Positions 6,712 to 14,711 of a DNA stretch of 19,187 bases are shown piece by piece. Within the stretch, counting starts at the first letter, position 1, and every line of letters starts with the position of its first letter. Under the pieces are notes generated by a model. It searched no databases, was not told the DNA's origin, and saw only the letters and a program-made list of their open reading frames with translations. The translations under genes and the position numbers were made by a program. The DNA is from JBAZDV01 sp041669745 (GTDB lineage: Archaea; Thermoplasmatota; Thermoplasmata; Methanomassiliicoccales; Methanomethylophilaceae), in assembly GCA_041669745.1 (NCBI GenBank), contig JBAYAO010000019.1:1-19187 (forward strand), written 5' to 3'.

Positions 6712-7371
6712 ATGATGAAACTCTCGCGTTACGGGGGAAGCCCCAATATCGGTGTGTTCTCAGTGGCTAACGAGGATTTCGCATTTGTCGCACACGACAC
6801 TTCTGATGAGTTCGTCAATGAGCTCACAGAGGTACTCAAAGTAAAAGCAGTGAAGACCACGGTGGCCGGCACGTTCGTTGTCGGTTCACTTGTGGCCATG
6901 AACACCAACGGCGCCATCGTATCAGGATTGGCCGACGAGGACGAGATAAAGGTCATCCGGGAGTTCCTTCCGGTTGCCCTTCTCGAGGATAGATTCAATG
7001 CCGCCGGTAACAACATTCTCGTCAATGATAAAGGTGCGATCGTCAATCCGGACATCGACAGCAGTTTGTTCAGGGACATATCTGACATCCTGGGTGTAGA
7101 GTGTGTGAAAGGGACAATTGCCGGTCTTAATACGGTCGGTTCCGTCTGCAGAGTCACGAACAAAGGTGCTGCGATTCATCCAGAGGCCACCGACGAGGAT
7201 ATTCAGATGGTGAAGGATGTTCTGAAGGTGGATCCTGTGAGAACAACGCTCAATCACGGGTGTAGATTGATATCGCCGTGTGTCGTCGCCAATTCCAAAG
7301 GCGCGATCATCGGGGACATAACGACGGCGATCGAGATGGGCAAATTGGAAGATGCTTTAGGTCTCTATTGA
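6712..7371 (+). CDS. eif6: Translation initiation factor aIF6
   Basis: A 219-aa protein of the IF6 family, which binds the large ribosomal subunit and prevents premature joining with the small subunit. The N-terminus KLSRYGGSPNIGVFSVANEDFAFV is characteristic. The family's pentein fold shows as repeated units with similar phrases: GTFVVGSLVAMNTNGAIVS, NNILVNDKGAIVNP, NTVGSVCRVTNKGAAIHP and VVANSKGAIIGD. ATG 6712 is chosen because AGGTG (6701-6705) lies 6 nt before it; ATG 6715 is the alternative. It starts 10 nt after eL31 and closes the operon. In many archaea eL18a/LX, prefoldin alpha and FtsY follow; here the operon stops and the next gene converges, with the two stop regions overlapping by 7 nt. 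Confidence 0.95.
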   Translation: MMKLSRYGGSPNIGVFSVANEDFAFVAHDTSDEFVNELTEVLKVKAVKTTVAGTFVVGSLVAMNTNGAIVSGLADEDEIKVIREFLPVALLEDRFNAAGNNILVNDKGAIVNPDIDSSLFRDISDILGVECVKGTIAGLNTVGSVCRVTNKGAAIHPEATDEDIQMVKDVLKVDPVRTTLNHGCRLISPCVVANSKGAIIGDITTAIEMGKLEDALGLY

Positions 7372-8009
7372 CGCTCAAACACCCAGCATTCTTTCAGTTC
7401 GGGCAGCTCTTCCGTATTTATCTCGATGGAGTTGCCGATGTACACCGTAAAATCCTTTGGTATCATTTCCAAAAAGCCATCTACGCTCGCAATAGGGATG
7501 GTCAGTCCGCCAGTGCGATAATGCATAGGTATGATTATCCGCGGGTTAACTTCGCTGATGAATTTTTTCAGAGCATCGTTTTCCATCGTATATATCCCGC
7601 CCACAGGTAAGAACAGCAGATCCACACCCTGTATCTCCCTCAGTATCTCCTGAGAGGGCATTTGACCCAGGTCGCCGCAATGACATACCGAAATCCCATC
7701 CATCTGGAACATGTACATCGTGTTCTGTCCCCTCACCGCCCCGTTCTCATTGTCATGGTATGTGGGGAATCCGCGGAAGCTCATCCCTTTGCATTCGAAT
7801 GTTCCGTTATGGGAGATGTGATCCGTATGATCGCCGTTTATCACCCTTACGGCGTTATGATCGTAATGTTTGTGTGTTATGAGTACGATATCCGCGGTTG
7901 CGTTAGGCGGTCTTATGCCTATGGATTTACCGTCATGCGGATCGATAACGATGTCCAGATCGTCATTCGAGAATTCAAAGCATGAATGCCCATGCCACTT
8001 CACATGCAT
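7365..8009 (-). CDS. Metallo-beta-lactamase-fold hydrolase (UlaG/UPF0173-like)
   Basis: A 214-aa protein of the small MBL-fold group near UlaG and UPF0173. MHVKWHGHSCFEF is the typical first strand, and THKHYDH (45-51) is the HxHxDH metal-binding motif. Further conserved parts are the HCGDLG block (strand plus metal-ligand Asp), LFLPVGG and a late IIPMHYRT histidine. Such proteins hydrolyse ester, phosphodiester or lactone bonds with two metal ions; the substrate cannot be read from sequence. The 3' end overlaps aIF6 by 7 nt on the other strand. TTTTTATCC at 8033-8041 lies about 28 bp before the ATG and no Shine-Dalgarno is present, so the transcript is probably near leaderless. Confidence 0.88.
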   Translation of the reverse strand: MHVKWHGHSCFEFSNDDLDIVIDPHDGKSIGIRPPNATADIVLITHKHYDHNAVRVINGDHTDHISHNGTFECKGMSFRGFPTYHDNENGAVRGQNTMYMFQMDGISVCHCGDLGQMPSQEILREIQGVDLLFLPVGGIYTMENDALKKFISEVNPRIIIPMHYRTGGLTIPIASVDGFLEMIPKDFTVYIGNSIEINTEELPELKECWVFERQ

Positions 8010-8078
8010 ACCGATGGAGATGGAAGATATGGATAAAAATATGTTCTTTTAATCTTCAAAGGGTCTTTATCGCAATAA

Positions 8079-8085
8079 CTATAAA
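8079..8085 (+). promoter_or_regulatory. TATA box of the DUF373-mptE pair
   Basis: CTATAAA centred 26 bp before GTG 8108 places initiation on the start codon itself, so the mRNA is predicted to be leaderless. No Shine-Dalgarno precedes the GTG. Confidence 0.55.
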
Positions 8086-8107
8086 GACGTAATGTCGATT
8101 AGATGCT

Positions 8108-9247
8108 GTGACTAAAACACTGGTTCTGGTTGTTGACAGGGATGACGATTTCGGTGTCAAAGGCGGCGTGAAGACACCGCTGATAGGCATCGACGAGGCT
8201 GCAGTTGCGGCTATCGATCTCGGAATAGTCGATCCAGAGGATTCAGATGTCAATGCGCTTTTGGCGGCCATCAATATCTACAAGGAACTGCATGATGACG
8301 GCAGGGATGTTGAGATCGCCCTTATCTGCGGGGACCAGAAGGTGGGCCACAAGTCGGATTCTGCACTGGTGGATCAGTTGGAGATAGTGATCGACCAGAT
8401 TAAACCCGATCGTGCCATACTCGTCGGTGACGGTGCGGAGGATGAATATGTCTATCCGATCATCTCCTCGCGTGTGAGGATAGACTCCGTGAAAAGGGTA
8501 TTCGTGAAACAGGCACCCGGTGTCGAAGGTACGTTGTATATTCTGTCCAAGATGCTCGCCGATCCGCAGAAGAAAAAAAGGTTCCTTGCTCCAATAGGCG
8601 CTTTCCTCTGTATGATAGCGTTCATATATGTGATACAGGGGATCTATGCGTATCTAATCACAGGTAATGGAAGTTACATCTATCAACTTTCGTCACCGAT
8701 AGTCATAATGATCTTGGGTGGTATGATACTGCTGTATGCGTTCAATGTCATGGATGTAGTGGTCGATTACATTACCAGTTGGAGTAGATATGTCAGGTCC
8801 GGGAATATTATGGCGGCCTTTACGGTATTGGCGATAGCCCTATCCATATGCGGCATAGTTCTGGGTGCGTACGCGGTCAGGTCGGATATGGACAACAGTA
8901 TCTTCTACATACTGCTGCTGTTTGTGATCAATGCTATGTGGCCGATCGTCTTTGCGCATTTCATGAAGGACTTCGGCAAGATGCTGAACGACTATATTTC
9001 CACCAAGAAGGTCGCACGTAGTTTCATGGTCGGTACCATAAACACATTCGGTATCGCATTCGTCATCCAGGGAGGGCTGGATTTCATCAGGAACTATATG
9101 GGTTACGGTTCAGTCGATTACGTAATAGTCATACTCGAAGTATTGGTGGGGATAGGTTTAGTAATAATGGCCGGATTGATTCAAGCGTCCTTCAACAGGT
9201 ACTTCAAATCAGTGGCTGAAGGTGCAGATACGGATGCGGTTCAGTGA
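8108..9247 (+). CDS. DUF373 family membrane protein
   Basis: A 379-aa protein of the archaeal DUF373 family. The soluble N-terminal half (about 1-155) begins with LVLVVDRDDDFGVKGGVKTP, the family signature, rich in aspartates and suggestive of metal or phosphate chemistry. It continues with ALICGDQKVGHKSD and DRAILVGDGAEDEYVYPII, Rossmann-like strands ending in acidic loops. The second half carries about six hydrophobic segments (near 160-185, 195-225, 235-260, 265-290, 305-325 and 340-365), so it sits in the membrane. The biochemical function is unknown to me. GTG 8108 is the start, apparently leaderless. The 3' end overlaps the mptE start, suggesting translational coupling, but a shared function is not established. 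Confidence 0.88.
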   Translation: MTKTLVLVVDRDDDFGVKGGVKTPLIGIDEAAVAAIDLGIVDPEDSDVNALLAAINIYKELHDDGRDVEIALICGDQKVGHKSDSALVDQLEIVIDQIKPDRAILVGDGAEDEYVYPIISSRVRIDSVKRVFVKQAPGVEGTLYILSKMLADPQKKKRFLAPIGAFLCMIAFIYVIQGIYAYLITGNGSYIYQLSSPIVIMILGGMILLYAFNVMDVVVDYITSWSRYVRSGNIMAAFTVLAIALSICGIVLGAYAVRSDMDNSIFYILLLFVINAMWPIVFAHFMKDFGKMLNDYISTKKVARSFMVGTINTFGIAFVIQGGLDFIRNYMGYGSVDYVIVILEVLVGIGLVIMAGLIQASFNRYFKSVAEGADTDAVQ

Positions 9248-9899
9248 GTGGGAACCAGTCTACTCTCTTATCCTGTCGGATATGGGTTACGACAGGACGG
9301 ATGATGAGGATTCGGCAAGACTGCTGCGTGCATTGATGCCCAACGCAGAGCACGTTTCGGATGAGGAGATCGAATCGCTGATCGGAGAAGAGGTCGTTAT
9401 CTTCGGTGATGCGGATACGTTAGGGAAGTCTCTGGTGTCGTTCGAAGCATCGGGGACACTTATCGCATCAGGTTCCGCCACGTCGAAAGTGATGGCTGCG
9501 GGGATCATTCCGGATATAGTCGTAACGGATCTGGACGGGGATGTGGAAGCTCAGAAGGAAGCTTCGCGGATGGGTGCGTTGACATTGATACATGCGCATG
9601 GGGACAATTCTGAATCAATAATGAAACATGCCAAGGATTTCAAAGGGAAGGTGGTTCTGACGACCCAATCCGTTCCAGACCATGTGGTACGTAATTTCGG
9701 GGGGTTCACCGACGGTGATCGTTCCGTATGCCTCGCAAGGCATTTCGGTGCCAAAAAGATAAATTTGGTGGGATTCGATTATGAGAATCCGTCCGTTAAG
9801 GAGGGTTCAGACCGAAATACTAAGAAAAGGAAATTGGCCTGGGCAAAAAGGATAATCGAGGATCTGAATACACCAGGTGTCGAAATCGTCAGAATATGA
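9234..9899 (+). CDS. mptE: 6-hydroxymethyl-7,8-dihydropterin pyrophosphokinase, archaeal MptE type (DUF115)
   Basis: A 221-aa protein of the MptE/DUF115 family, which transfers pyrophosphate from ATP to 6-hydroxymethyl-dihydropterin, a step toward tetrahydromethanopterin or folate. Characteristic blocks are VVIFGDADTL, a glycine/serine-rich loop (LIASGSATSKVM), PDIVVTDLDGD, LIHAHGDN, TTQSVP, GGFTDGDRSVCLA and INLVGFDYE. ATG 9234 is preferred over the in-frame GTG 9222: it matches the usual N-terminus and has AGGTG upstream. It overlaps the DUF373 gene by 14 nt and the M50 protease gene on the other strand by 11 nt. If the host is from Methanomassiliicoccales, which lack the methanopterin C1 branch of methanogenesis, the product more likely feeds a folate-type pterin; that is inference. 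Confidence 0.88.
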   Translation: MRFSEWEPVYSLILSDMGYDRTDDEDSARLLRALMPNAEHVSDEEIESLIGEEVVIFGDADTLGKSLVSFEASGTLIASGSATSKVMAAGIIPDIVVTDLDGDVEAQKEASRMGALTLIHAHGDNSESIMKHAKDFKGKVVLTTQSVPDHVVRNFGGFTDGDRSVCLARHFGAKKINLVGFDYENPSVKEGSDRNTKKRKLAWAKRIIEDLNTPGVEIVRI

Positions 9900-11436
9900 C
9901 GACGACCATCACGAGAATCAATATCAACAGAGTGGCGTAGGTCACGAAAGAGGATATCCTGTTCACGACGTTTTCTCTCTTTTCGGTGTTTCTCATGCCG
10001 GTCTTTTCCAGTATGAAATCCATACCGCCCATGAAGAGGAATCCTCCGTCGAACGGTACTGCCGGAAGCGCATTGGATATACCTAGCACCAGGTTCAGCC
10101 AGAATGTCCAGAAGATGACCGATATGATGATCCAGAAGACATCATCGGGGAGGAAACTGCTGTCGAACCACCACTGGGTGCTTTCAGGAATGGGTGAATA
10201 ACCCGCGAAGGGTCCGCCGATATAATTCATCGTTGCCAATGCGTAGGAAGATACGGTGTCGCAGTTGCTGAACGGATTCGTGGCACCTTCCAATGTCTTG
10301 TCAGGCGTGGTGAAAGTCATACCTGACAGACTTGTGCTGACGCCGAGATATCCAATTCCGTTATTCTCGGAGAGGGTGATCTCGAAAGGATAGATGCTGG
10401 TATCGGTCGTGATCCTTACGACATCATTGGGGTCGGTCGTGGACATGAATTCTGTGAATTGACTGTTCGTTCCTATCGTCACAACGGAACCGCCCTGAGT
10501 TACATTCTCCATGCTCAGAATGAACATGCCCTTTTCCAGATATTTCGATGCGGGTGTATCGGACACGACGCCGTTGATGTATGTACCCAGCATTATATCG
10601 GTTGTTTCGGTATCGTTTTTGTATGTATAAGTGAGAGAATATTGACGATACTCGGATACGATATCGTTCAGATCATCCATTGATGAAACGCCGTTTCCGT
10701 CGATGTTCACAATGATCGCAGTGGCTGGAATGTCAGAAAGGTCACCAGGCGAGTCTGCTACTATCGCCGAGATCGCGGGATTATCTCCGTATTCGGTGGT
10801 AAGGCCGCCTGAAAGACAAGCGAACATCAGTATGAACAAGACTATCGAAGCAATGAAATTTGTCGCGATACCTGCTGAATAGAGGTCCATTCGAGCCTTT
10901 CTGCTACATTTCATGACCTGTTCGTTATTCGGTTCCACGAATGCACCCAAAGGTACGACACCATACAGGATTCCGGACGAATCGACATCCATATCATTGG
11001 CCCGGGTCTGGATTCCGTGTGCCATCTCATGTATGACCATCGCTATTATGAGCCCGATAACACCGTACACCAAAGGCAACATCGGATTGAGACCGGGTAT
11101 CGCAAGTGCGTATTCGATTCCCACGCCGCCCTTTCCTATGGCACTCGGGATCAGTATGAGGTCGATTACCAGGATCATCACGATGAAGATCATGAGTATG
11201 AGAGACATGACCTTGGAGATGAGACCGAATATTCCCCAGAACCTCTTATGCTTTGAGAGACGGTCCATCGTCTTCAAGCCCCACTTGGTCTTGAACATTA
11301 CCAGCGGTCCGTACGGTACTATGCCGTGAGCAGCCATCTTATCGCTTTTTCTGACGTAGATGTAAAACGGAACATAGACGATGAGCAGAATCAGCAGAGC
11401 CAAGTATGTTGTATTCATCAGATCGTACCAATCCAC
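9889..11436 (-). CDS. Site-2 protease family (M50) intramembrane metalloprotease with inserted periplasm-side domain
   Basis: A 515-aa multi-spanning membrane protein of peptidase family M50. HEMAH (136-140) in a hydrophobic segment is the zinc-binding HExxH motif; NALPAVPFDGG with Asp463 supplies the third ligand region (usually NxxPxxPLDGG). Between them lies a long soluble insert (about 215-420), rich in Ser/Thr/Asp, whose size fits one or two PDZ-like domains. The N-terminal hydrophobic segments (about 8-28 and 72-97) and the C-terminal helix anchor the rest. Site-2 proteases cut membrane-bound regulators or remnant signal peptides within the bilayer; the substrate is unknown. GTG 11436 lies 23 bp after a TATA box (leaderless); ATG 11418 is the alternative start. 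Its 3' end overlaps mptE on the opposite strand. Confidence 0.9.
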   Translation of the reverse strand: MDWYDLMNTTYLALLILLIVYVPFYIYVRKSDKMAAHGIVPYGPLVMFKTKWGLKTMDRLSKHKRFWGIFGLISKVMSLILMIFIVMILVIDLILIPSAIGKGGVGIEYALAIPGLNPMLPLVYGVIGLIIAMVIHEMAHGIQTRANDMDVDSSGILYGVVPLGAFVEPNNEQVMKCSRKARMDLYSAGIATNFIASIVLFILMFACLSGGLTTEYGDNPAISAIVADSPGDLSDIPATAIIVNIDGNGVSSMDDLNDIVSEYRQYSLTYTYKNDTETTDIMLGTYINGVVSDTPASKYLEKGMFILSMENVTQGGSVVTIGTNSQFTEFMSTTDPNDVVRITTDTSIYPFEITLSENNGIGYLGVSTSLSGMTFTTPDKTLEGATNPFSNCDTVSSYALATMNYIGGPFAGYSPIPESTQWWFDSSFLPDDVFWIIISVIFWTFWLNLVLGISNALPAVPFDGGFLFMGGMDFILEKTGMRNTEKRENVVNRISSFVTYATLLILILVMVVVIF

Positions 11437-11454
11437 CCGAGGGTATGCAGTCGC

Positions 11455-11463
11455 ATTATAAAT
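11455..11463 (-). promoter_or_regulatory. TATA box of the M50 protease gene
   Basis: ATTTATAAT on the minus strand, centred about 23 bp before GTG 11436, which predicts a leaderless transcript. Confidence 0.5.
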
Positions 11464-11470
11464 CCTAGAC

Positions 11471-11503
11471 AGATGAAAAATGGAAAAGAACCCCGCTGGG
11501 GGT
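11471..11503 (-). terminator. Terminator of nrdD
   Basis: On the minus strand ACCCC-CAGC-GGGGT forms a 5-bp stem with a 4-nt loop (11490-11503), about 20 nt after the nrdD stop. It is followed by a pyrimidine/T-rich tract (TTCTTTTCCATTTTTC). Confidence 0.55.
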
Positions 11504-11521
11504 ATGTAGTTTTGATGGCGT

Positions 11522-13618
11522 TCAGATGCACTGCCCCTTCATCCTATCCTTAAGTTCTCCGATTTTGCCCTTGTTCCATCCGGATATCTTGGAGAAGAAA
11601 CCGGTCACACGCGTGATTCCCTCGATATGTGACGATCCACATTTGGGACATGTTTCCGAAAGACCTCTGGTGGTTTGACCGCAATCCAGACAGGACGTGA
11701 ACTCGGGACTGAATGCAATTTGGGTGTTCTGGGTATTATGGAACGTCTTCACGACGAATGCGGCGATGCCTTCGGGTGAAGGCTTGGACTCGCCGAGCCA
11801 TATATGTGTCATCGCACCGGCATCGATGAGGGGATGGAACATACCCTCTATCTTGACACGTTCTATAGGACTGATATCGGCTCCCACATTGATGTACGTG
11901 GAGTTGGTGTAATAGACCTCTCCGTCACTCAGATTGCCCTTCACTGTGGTTCTGGCCTGCTCTGGGAATTCTTTAAGATCGAGTTTTGCAAACCGGTATG
12001 CCGTGGATTCGGCAGGGGTCTGCTCAAGTGCCAACTTTATTCCGTATTCCTTACCTAACCTGTCGGCCTCTTTTTTCATGTAGGCTATTACCTTCAGGGC
12101 GAACATCTGTGCCTGCCTGGATTCATGGATCTCCTGTCCGAAATGATATTGCACGAGTTCGTTCAGGCCAAGCAGACCCACCAGATATTTCGAGTTCTCG
12201 ATTATGTAATACGGTTCGCCATCTGGATTCATCGTGAGCAACGAGAGTGGGCCATGATTGCCAAGGTCCAATAACTGTTTCAGGAAAGCCTTCTTTTGTA
12301 CATGTGCCCTGGCTGCGAGATCCATACAATCCGTGATGTGTGAGAACAGCTTATTCTCATCATGATCCGAGATGTATGATATCCTTGGCAGGTTAATGGT
12401 CACATTCTGCATTGCAGAGAATCTCATCTTCCATGGTGTCTTGGTAAGCTCCAGGTCCTTGGCATCCAAGTTTATTGCAAGGCGACAGCATTCGGAGATC
12501 CTTGCGGTGTTCCCGCGGTCGAATATGAAATACGTATTTCCCTTCTCCGAGGCGAGCTTCGACAGTTTGTACAGGAATTCTTCGTGACCTGGAGTCTTGA
12601 AGAATTTCTCGGTGATGTGGACGTCGGGTTTCGGGAAGAAGAAAGGTCTCCCCATAGCATCGCCGTCGATGTAAACATCCATGAGGGCATTGACGAAGGC
12701 CTGTGATTCCCTCTCATAGTCTTCGTAGTTCTTTCCTGTGTACACCCCTCCGGGCCCTATAGCGGGGACGCCTACGAAATGGTCGGGGGTTTCCCAATAG
12801 AGGTTTATGTCGCTGAATATGGACTGACCGCCGCGTGCCACTGCCTGTTGTGCGAACTCGTATATCAGTATCTGGGCAAGTTGATGCATCCTCTCATCAT
12901 CGACATCGACAAGATACGGCGCCATGAAGACATTGAACGCATCCCATCCTATTGCGCCTGCAAAGTGTCCCTGAAGCGCTGCTGAGAACTTTATTATCTG
13001 CTCGATCAATACCTCTGGATGCTTCGCGGGTTTTGCTATGGAGAGCGCGTTGGGAAGGTTCAATCCGAATTTCTTCACGTACTCTATGGACTGACCACTG
13101 CAATACGGTCTATCGATCATTCCGAGATCGTGGAGGTGTATGAGTCCACTCATATGTGCATCTGCGATGTCGGGACTGAACACCTCGAGGAGCGCGAATT
13201 CCTTTTTGATATTCTCTGCGAGAGTTAGATTTGTCGCTTCTGGACCGTGGGGAACATTAGCGTTCTCCTTGTTCGGGGACATGATGATCTCTCTTGCATC
13301 AAAGATAGGGGTACCGAGACGGGTATGTTGTTTGCGGATGTCTTCCAGTCCGTATTCCATTAGCTTTGCGTTGGTGAGTTCTCTTATGAGGGGTGCCGTG
13401 ATATACTCCACGTCCATCTTCGATACCATCTTCTCCACTTCTTTGGCAACGATTGAAGCTGTATCCTTATTGATATCGGTCTCACGGATCAGTGCATCGT
13501 AAATCTTCTGCTTGTCCCATTTCTTGAGTTCTTCGTCGGACGTCCTGACGAAGAGACCTATCTCCGTCGATTCGCTTCTAGAACCCGTCACATTCTTCAA
13601 TTCGGTTTTTGTTTTCAT
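11522..13618 (-). CDS. nrdD: Anaerobic (class III) ribonucleoside-triphosphate reductase
   Basis: A 698-aa glycyl-radical enzyme that reduces ribonucleotides to deoxyribonucleotides under anoxic conditions. An ATP-cone-like regulatory domain occupies about 20-100 (FVRTSDEELKKWDKQKIYDAL). The catalytic barrel follows with LHDLG, GGQSIFSDINLYW, ISECCRLAINLD (Cys377/378) and NVTINLPRIS. Near the C-terminus two CxxC pairs (643/646 and 657/660) form the zinc site. RVTGF carries the expected radical Gly at 673, followed by GWNKGKIGELKDR, close to the Thermotoga-like form. ATG 13618 has GGGGTG about 9 nt upstream, and a TTTATATT TATA box lies at 13673-13680, so unlike its neighbours it has a leader. 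The radical-SAM activase NrdG is not in the window. Tandem TTATCA repeats lie about 45-75 bp upstream of the TATA box and may control it. Confidence 0.96.
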   Translation of the reverse strand: MKTKTELKNVTGSRSESTEIGLFVRTSDEELKKWDKQKIYDALIRETDINKDTASIVAKEVEKMVSKMDVEYITAPLIRELTNAKLMEYGLEDIRKQHTRLGTPIFDAREIIMSPNKENANVPHGPEATNLTLAENIKKEFALLEVFSPDIADAHMSGLIHLHDLGMIDRPYCSGQSIEYVKKFGLNLPNALSIAKPAKHPEVLIEQIIKFSAALQGHFAGAIGWDAFNVFMAPYLVDVDDERMHQLAQILIYEFAQQAVARGGQSIFSDINLYWETPDHFVGVPAIGPGGVYTGKNYEDYERESQAFVNALMDVYIDGDAMGRPFFFPKPDVHITEKFFKTPGHEEFLYKLSKLASEKGNTYFIFDRGNTARISECCRLAINLDAKDLELTKTPWKMRFSAMQNVTINLPRISYISDHDENKLFSHITDCMDLAARAHVQKKAFLKQLLDLGNHGPLSLLTMNPDGEPYYIIENSKYLVGLLGLNELVQYHFGQEIHESRQAQMFALKVIAYMKKEADRLGKEYGIKLALEQTPAESTAYRFAKLDLKEFPEQARTTVKGNLSDGEVYYTNSTYINVGADISPIERVKIEGMFHPLIDAGAMTHIWLGESKPSPEGIAAFVVKTFHNTQNTQIAFSPEFTSCLDCGQTTRGLSETCPKCGSSHIEGITRVTGFFSKISGWNKGKIGELKDRMKGQCI

Positions 13619-13723
13619 TTTTACTGCACCCCATTACGCAATTAAAGAGCGAATAGTATCATTTGTGCCGTCAATATAAAGTCGTTTCTGAACTAGATGT
13701 GGTAAAATATTAAGCTTGATTAA

Positions 13724-13753
13724 TTATCAATATAGTTATCATATTAGTTATCA
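13724..13753. repeat. Three TTATCA direct repeats in 12-bp phase upstream of nrdD
   Basis: TTATCA at 13724-13729, 13736-13741 and 13748-13753, each start 12 bp after the last. The last two form GTTATCATATTAGTTATCA, nearly the same as the sequence in the promoter at 14078-14096. A likely protein-binding array. Confidence 0.6.
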
Positions 13754-14069
13754 ATTATATATATCCAGTAAAAAAATATATGACTGTTAAACAAAGGAGT
13801 GAAGATTAAAGAAATATGATATTTGGATTTTGAAACAGCAGACCCCATAGCATTCACGATCTGAGAGAAACTAGTTGTGAAAGCTTATAGATTATCAGAT
13901 ATCGGGACTTTTTTTTCGCTTCGGATTAAATTATATTTGTTTCATGACAGGAAATATTTCCTTATTTCAATTCGATTTTATAGTATGACAGGCAAGCAGA
14001 GGATGAAGACGGACATGTCTTTGGATATTCGATTGTCTAGGATTGGAATTTCAGCCCTCTGATACGAAG

Positions 14070-14096
14070 ATTTATAGGTTATCATATTTGTTACCA
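14070..14096 (+). promoter_or_regulatory. TATA box and overlapping operator of the winged-helix gene
   Basis: TTTATAGG (14070-14077) is the TATA box for ATG 14106. Directly after it, GTTATCATATTTGTTACCA (14078-14096) matches the repeat upstream of nrdD at 17 of 19 positions. A site between TATA box and transcription start fits repression. Confidence 0.6.
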
Positions 14097-14105
14097 TATG
14101 TCTAT

Positions 14106-14669
14106 ATGTACAATCCAGAGAAAGAGTTCTACAGGATCCTGATAGAACGTCTAGGAAAAGACGGTAAATCAATCAGTTCGCTCTCAAAGGATCTTGAGGA
14201 TATGGGGTTCAAGTATCATCGTCTCATCGTGACGGGTTATCTCCGTGCGTTGACGGATATGGGAATATTGAAAGAGAGGGACGTCCCCCCTTCAAAGATA
14301 TATCAGCCGGTGAAACCAGTATCTGAGAGCATCTATGAAACTGTGGGGAAATCGTGCAGGAAATTCTCTCAGGATGCGGATGAGCTCATCCTCTACGTTC
14401 TGTTCAAATTGTTCAAAAGGCCCGTATTCACATCAGAGTTGAAACTCGCAGGCGTCAGCAGACCGATAGGGAGGGAGGCCCTGGACCACGAGATAAACGA
14501 GTGTAAGAAGGTGTTGAGGCGCGCAGGAAATGTTGTACCGAGTCAGTCTGCGGTTTTCCCATCGAAAGACTTTCCGGATCAATATATGGAGATTCTTGCA
14601 GACATAACGTTGGACGTGAAGGATTCGAAACATCTTGTGATGGAAACCAAACAGACCAGGTTGTTGTAG
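14106..14669 (+). CDS. Predicted winged-helix DNA-binding protein, function unknown
   Basis: A 187-aa soluble protein that I do not recognise by name. The N-terminal part (about 5-65) reads as a winged helix: a first helix (FYRILIERL), a helix-turn-helix (KSISSLSKDLEDMGFKYHRLIVTGYLRALTDMGIL) and a charged wing (KERDVPPSKIYQPV). A second helical block follows at about 75-135 (DELILYVLFKLFKRPVFTSELKLAGVSRPIGREALDHEINEC), possibly another winged helix. No membrane segment or enzyme motif is seen. I chose ATG 14106 because the TATA box at 14070-14077 predicts initiation just before it; the frame continues to TTG 14043, but that is upstream of the promoter. Its own promoter and the nrdD upstream region share a repeat, so it may be an autoregulator that also acts on nrdD. 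It ends with TAG, in frame with the next gene 45 bp on. Confidence 0.7.
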   Translation: MYNPEKEFYRILIERLGKDGKSISSLSKDLEDMGFKYHRLIVTGYLRALTDMGILKERDVPPSKIYQPVKPVSESIYETVGKSCRKFSQDADELILYVLFKLFKRPVFTSELKLAGVSRPIGREALDHEINECKKVLRRAGNVVPSQSAVFPSKDFPDQYMEILADITLDVKDSKHLVMETKQTRLL

Positions 14670-14682
14670 GATCTGCAACAGT

Positions 14683-14690
14683 TATTTATC
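14683..14690 (+). promoter_or_regulatory. TATA box of the methanogenesis-marker-2 gene
   Basis: TATTTATC centred about 25 bp before ATG 14712, fitting a leaderless transcript. A TTATCA at 14686-14691 overlaps it, with CTATCA 10 bp further on. Confidence 0.45.
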
Positions 14691-14711
14691 AGAAGCTATC
14701 AATGTCCCCGC

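Larger units (their letters stand above)
13619..14105. other. AT-rich gene-free regulatory region between nrdD and the winged-helix gene
   Basis: About 490 bp, clearly richer in A/T than the flanking genes. It holds the nrdD promoter (TATA on minus at 13673-13680), three TTATCA repeats in 12-bp phase (13724-13753), a perfect 12-bp palindrome GGAAATATTTCC (13950-13961), a T8 run (13909-13916) after an imperfect stem, and the promoter plus repeat of the next gene (14070-14096). Short open frames exist but none has a convincing start, length or composition. Confidence 0.6.

Noticed and set aside
13818..13870. Possible C/D box guide RNA (ATGATAT ... CTGA)
   Set aside because: Box C deviates from RTGATGA and no internal D'/C' pair is clear.
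13877..14062. 61-codon plus-strand frame in the AT-rich gap
   Set aside because: Its GTG start has no promoter at proper distance or Shine-Dalgarno, it crosses a T8 run and a palindrome, and the product looks like random AT-rich translation.
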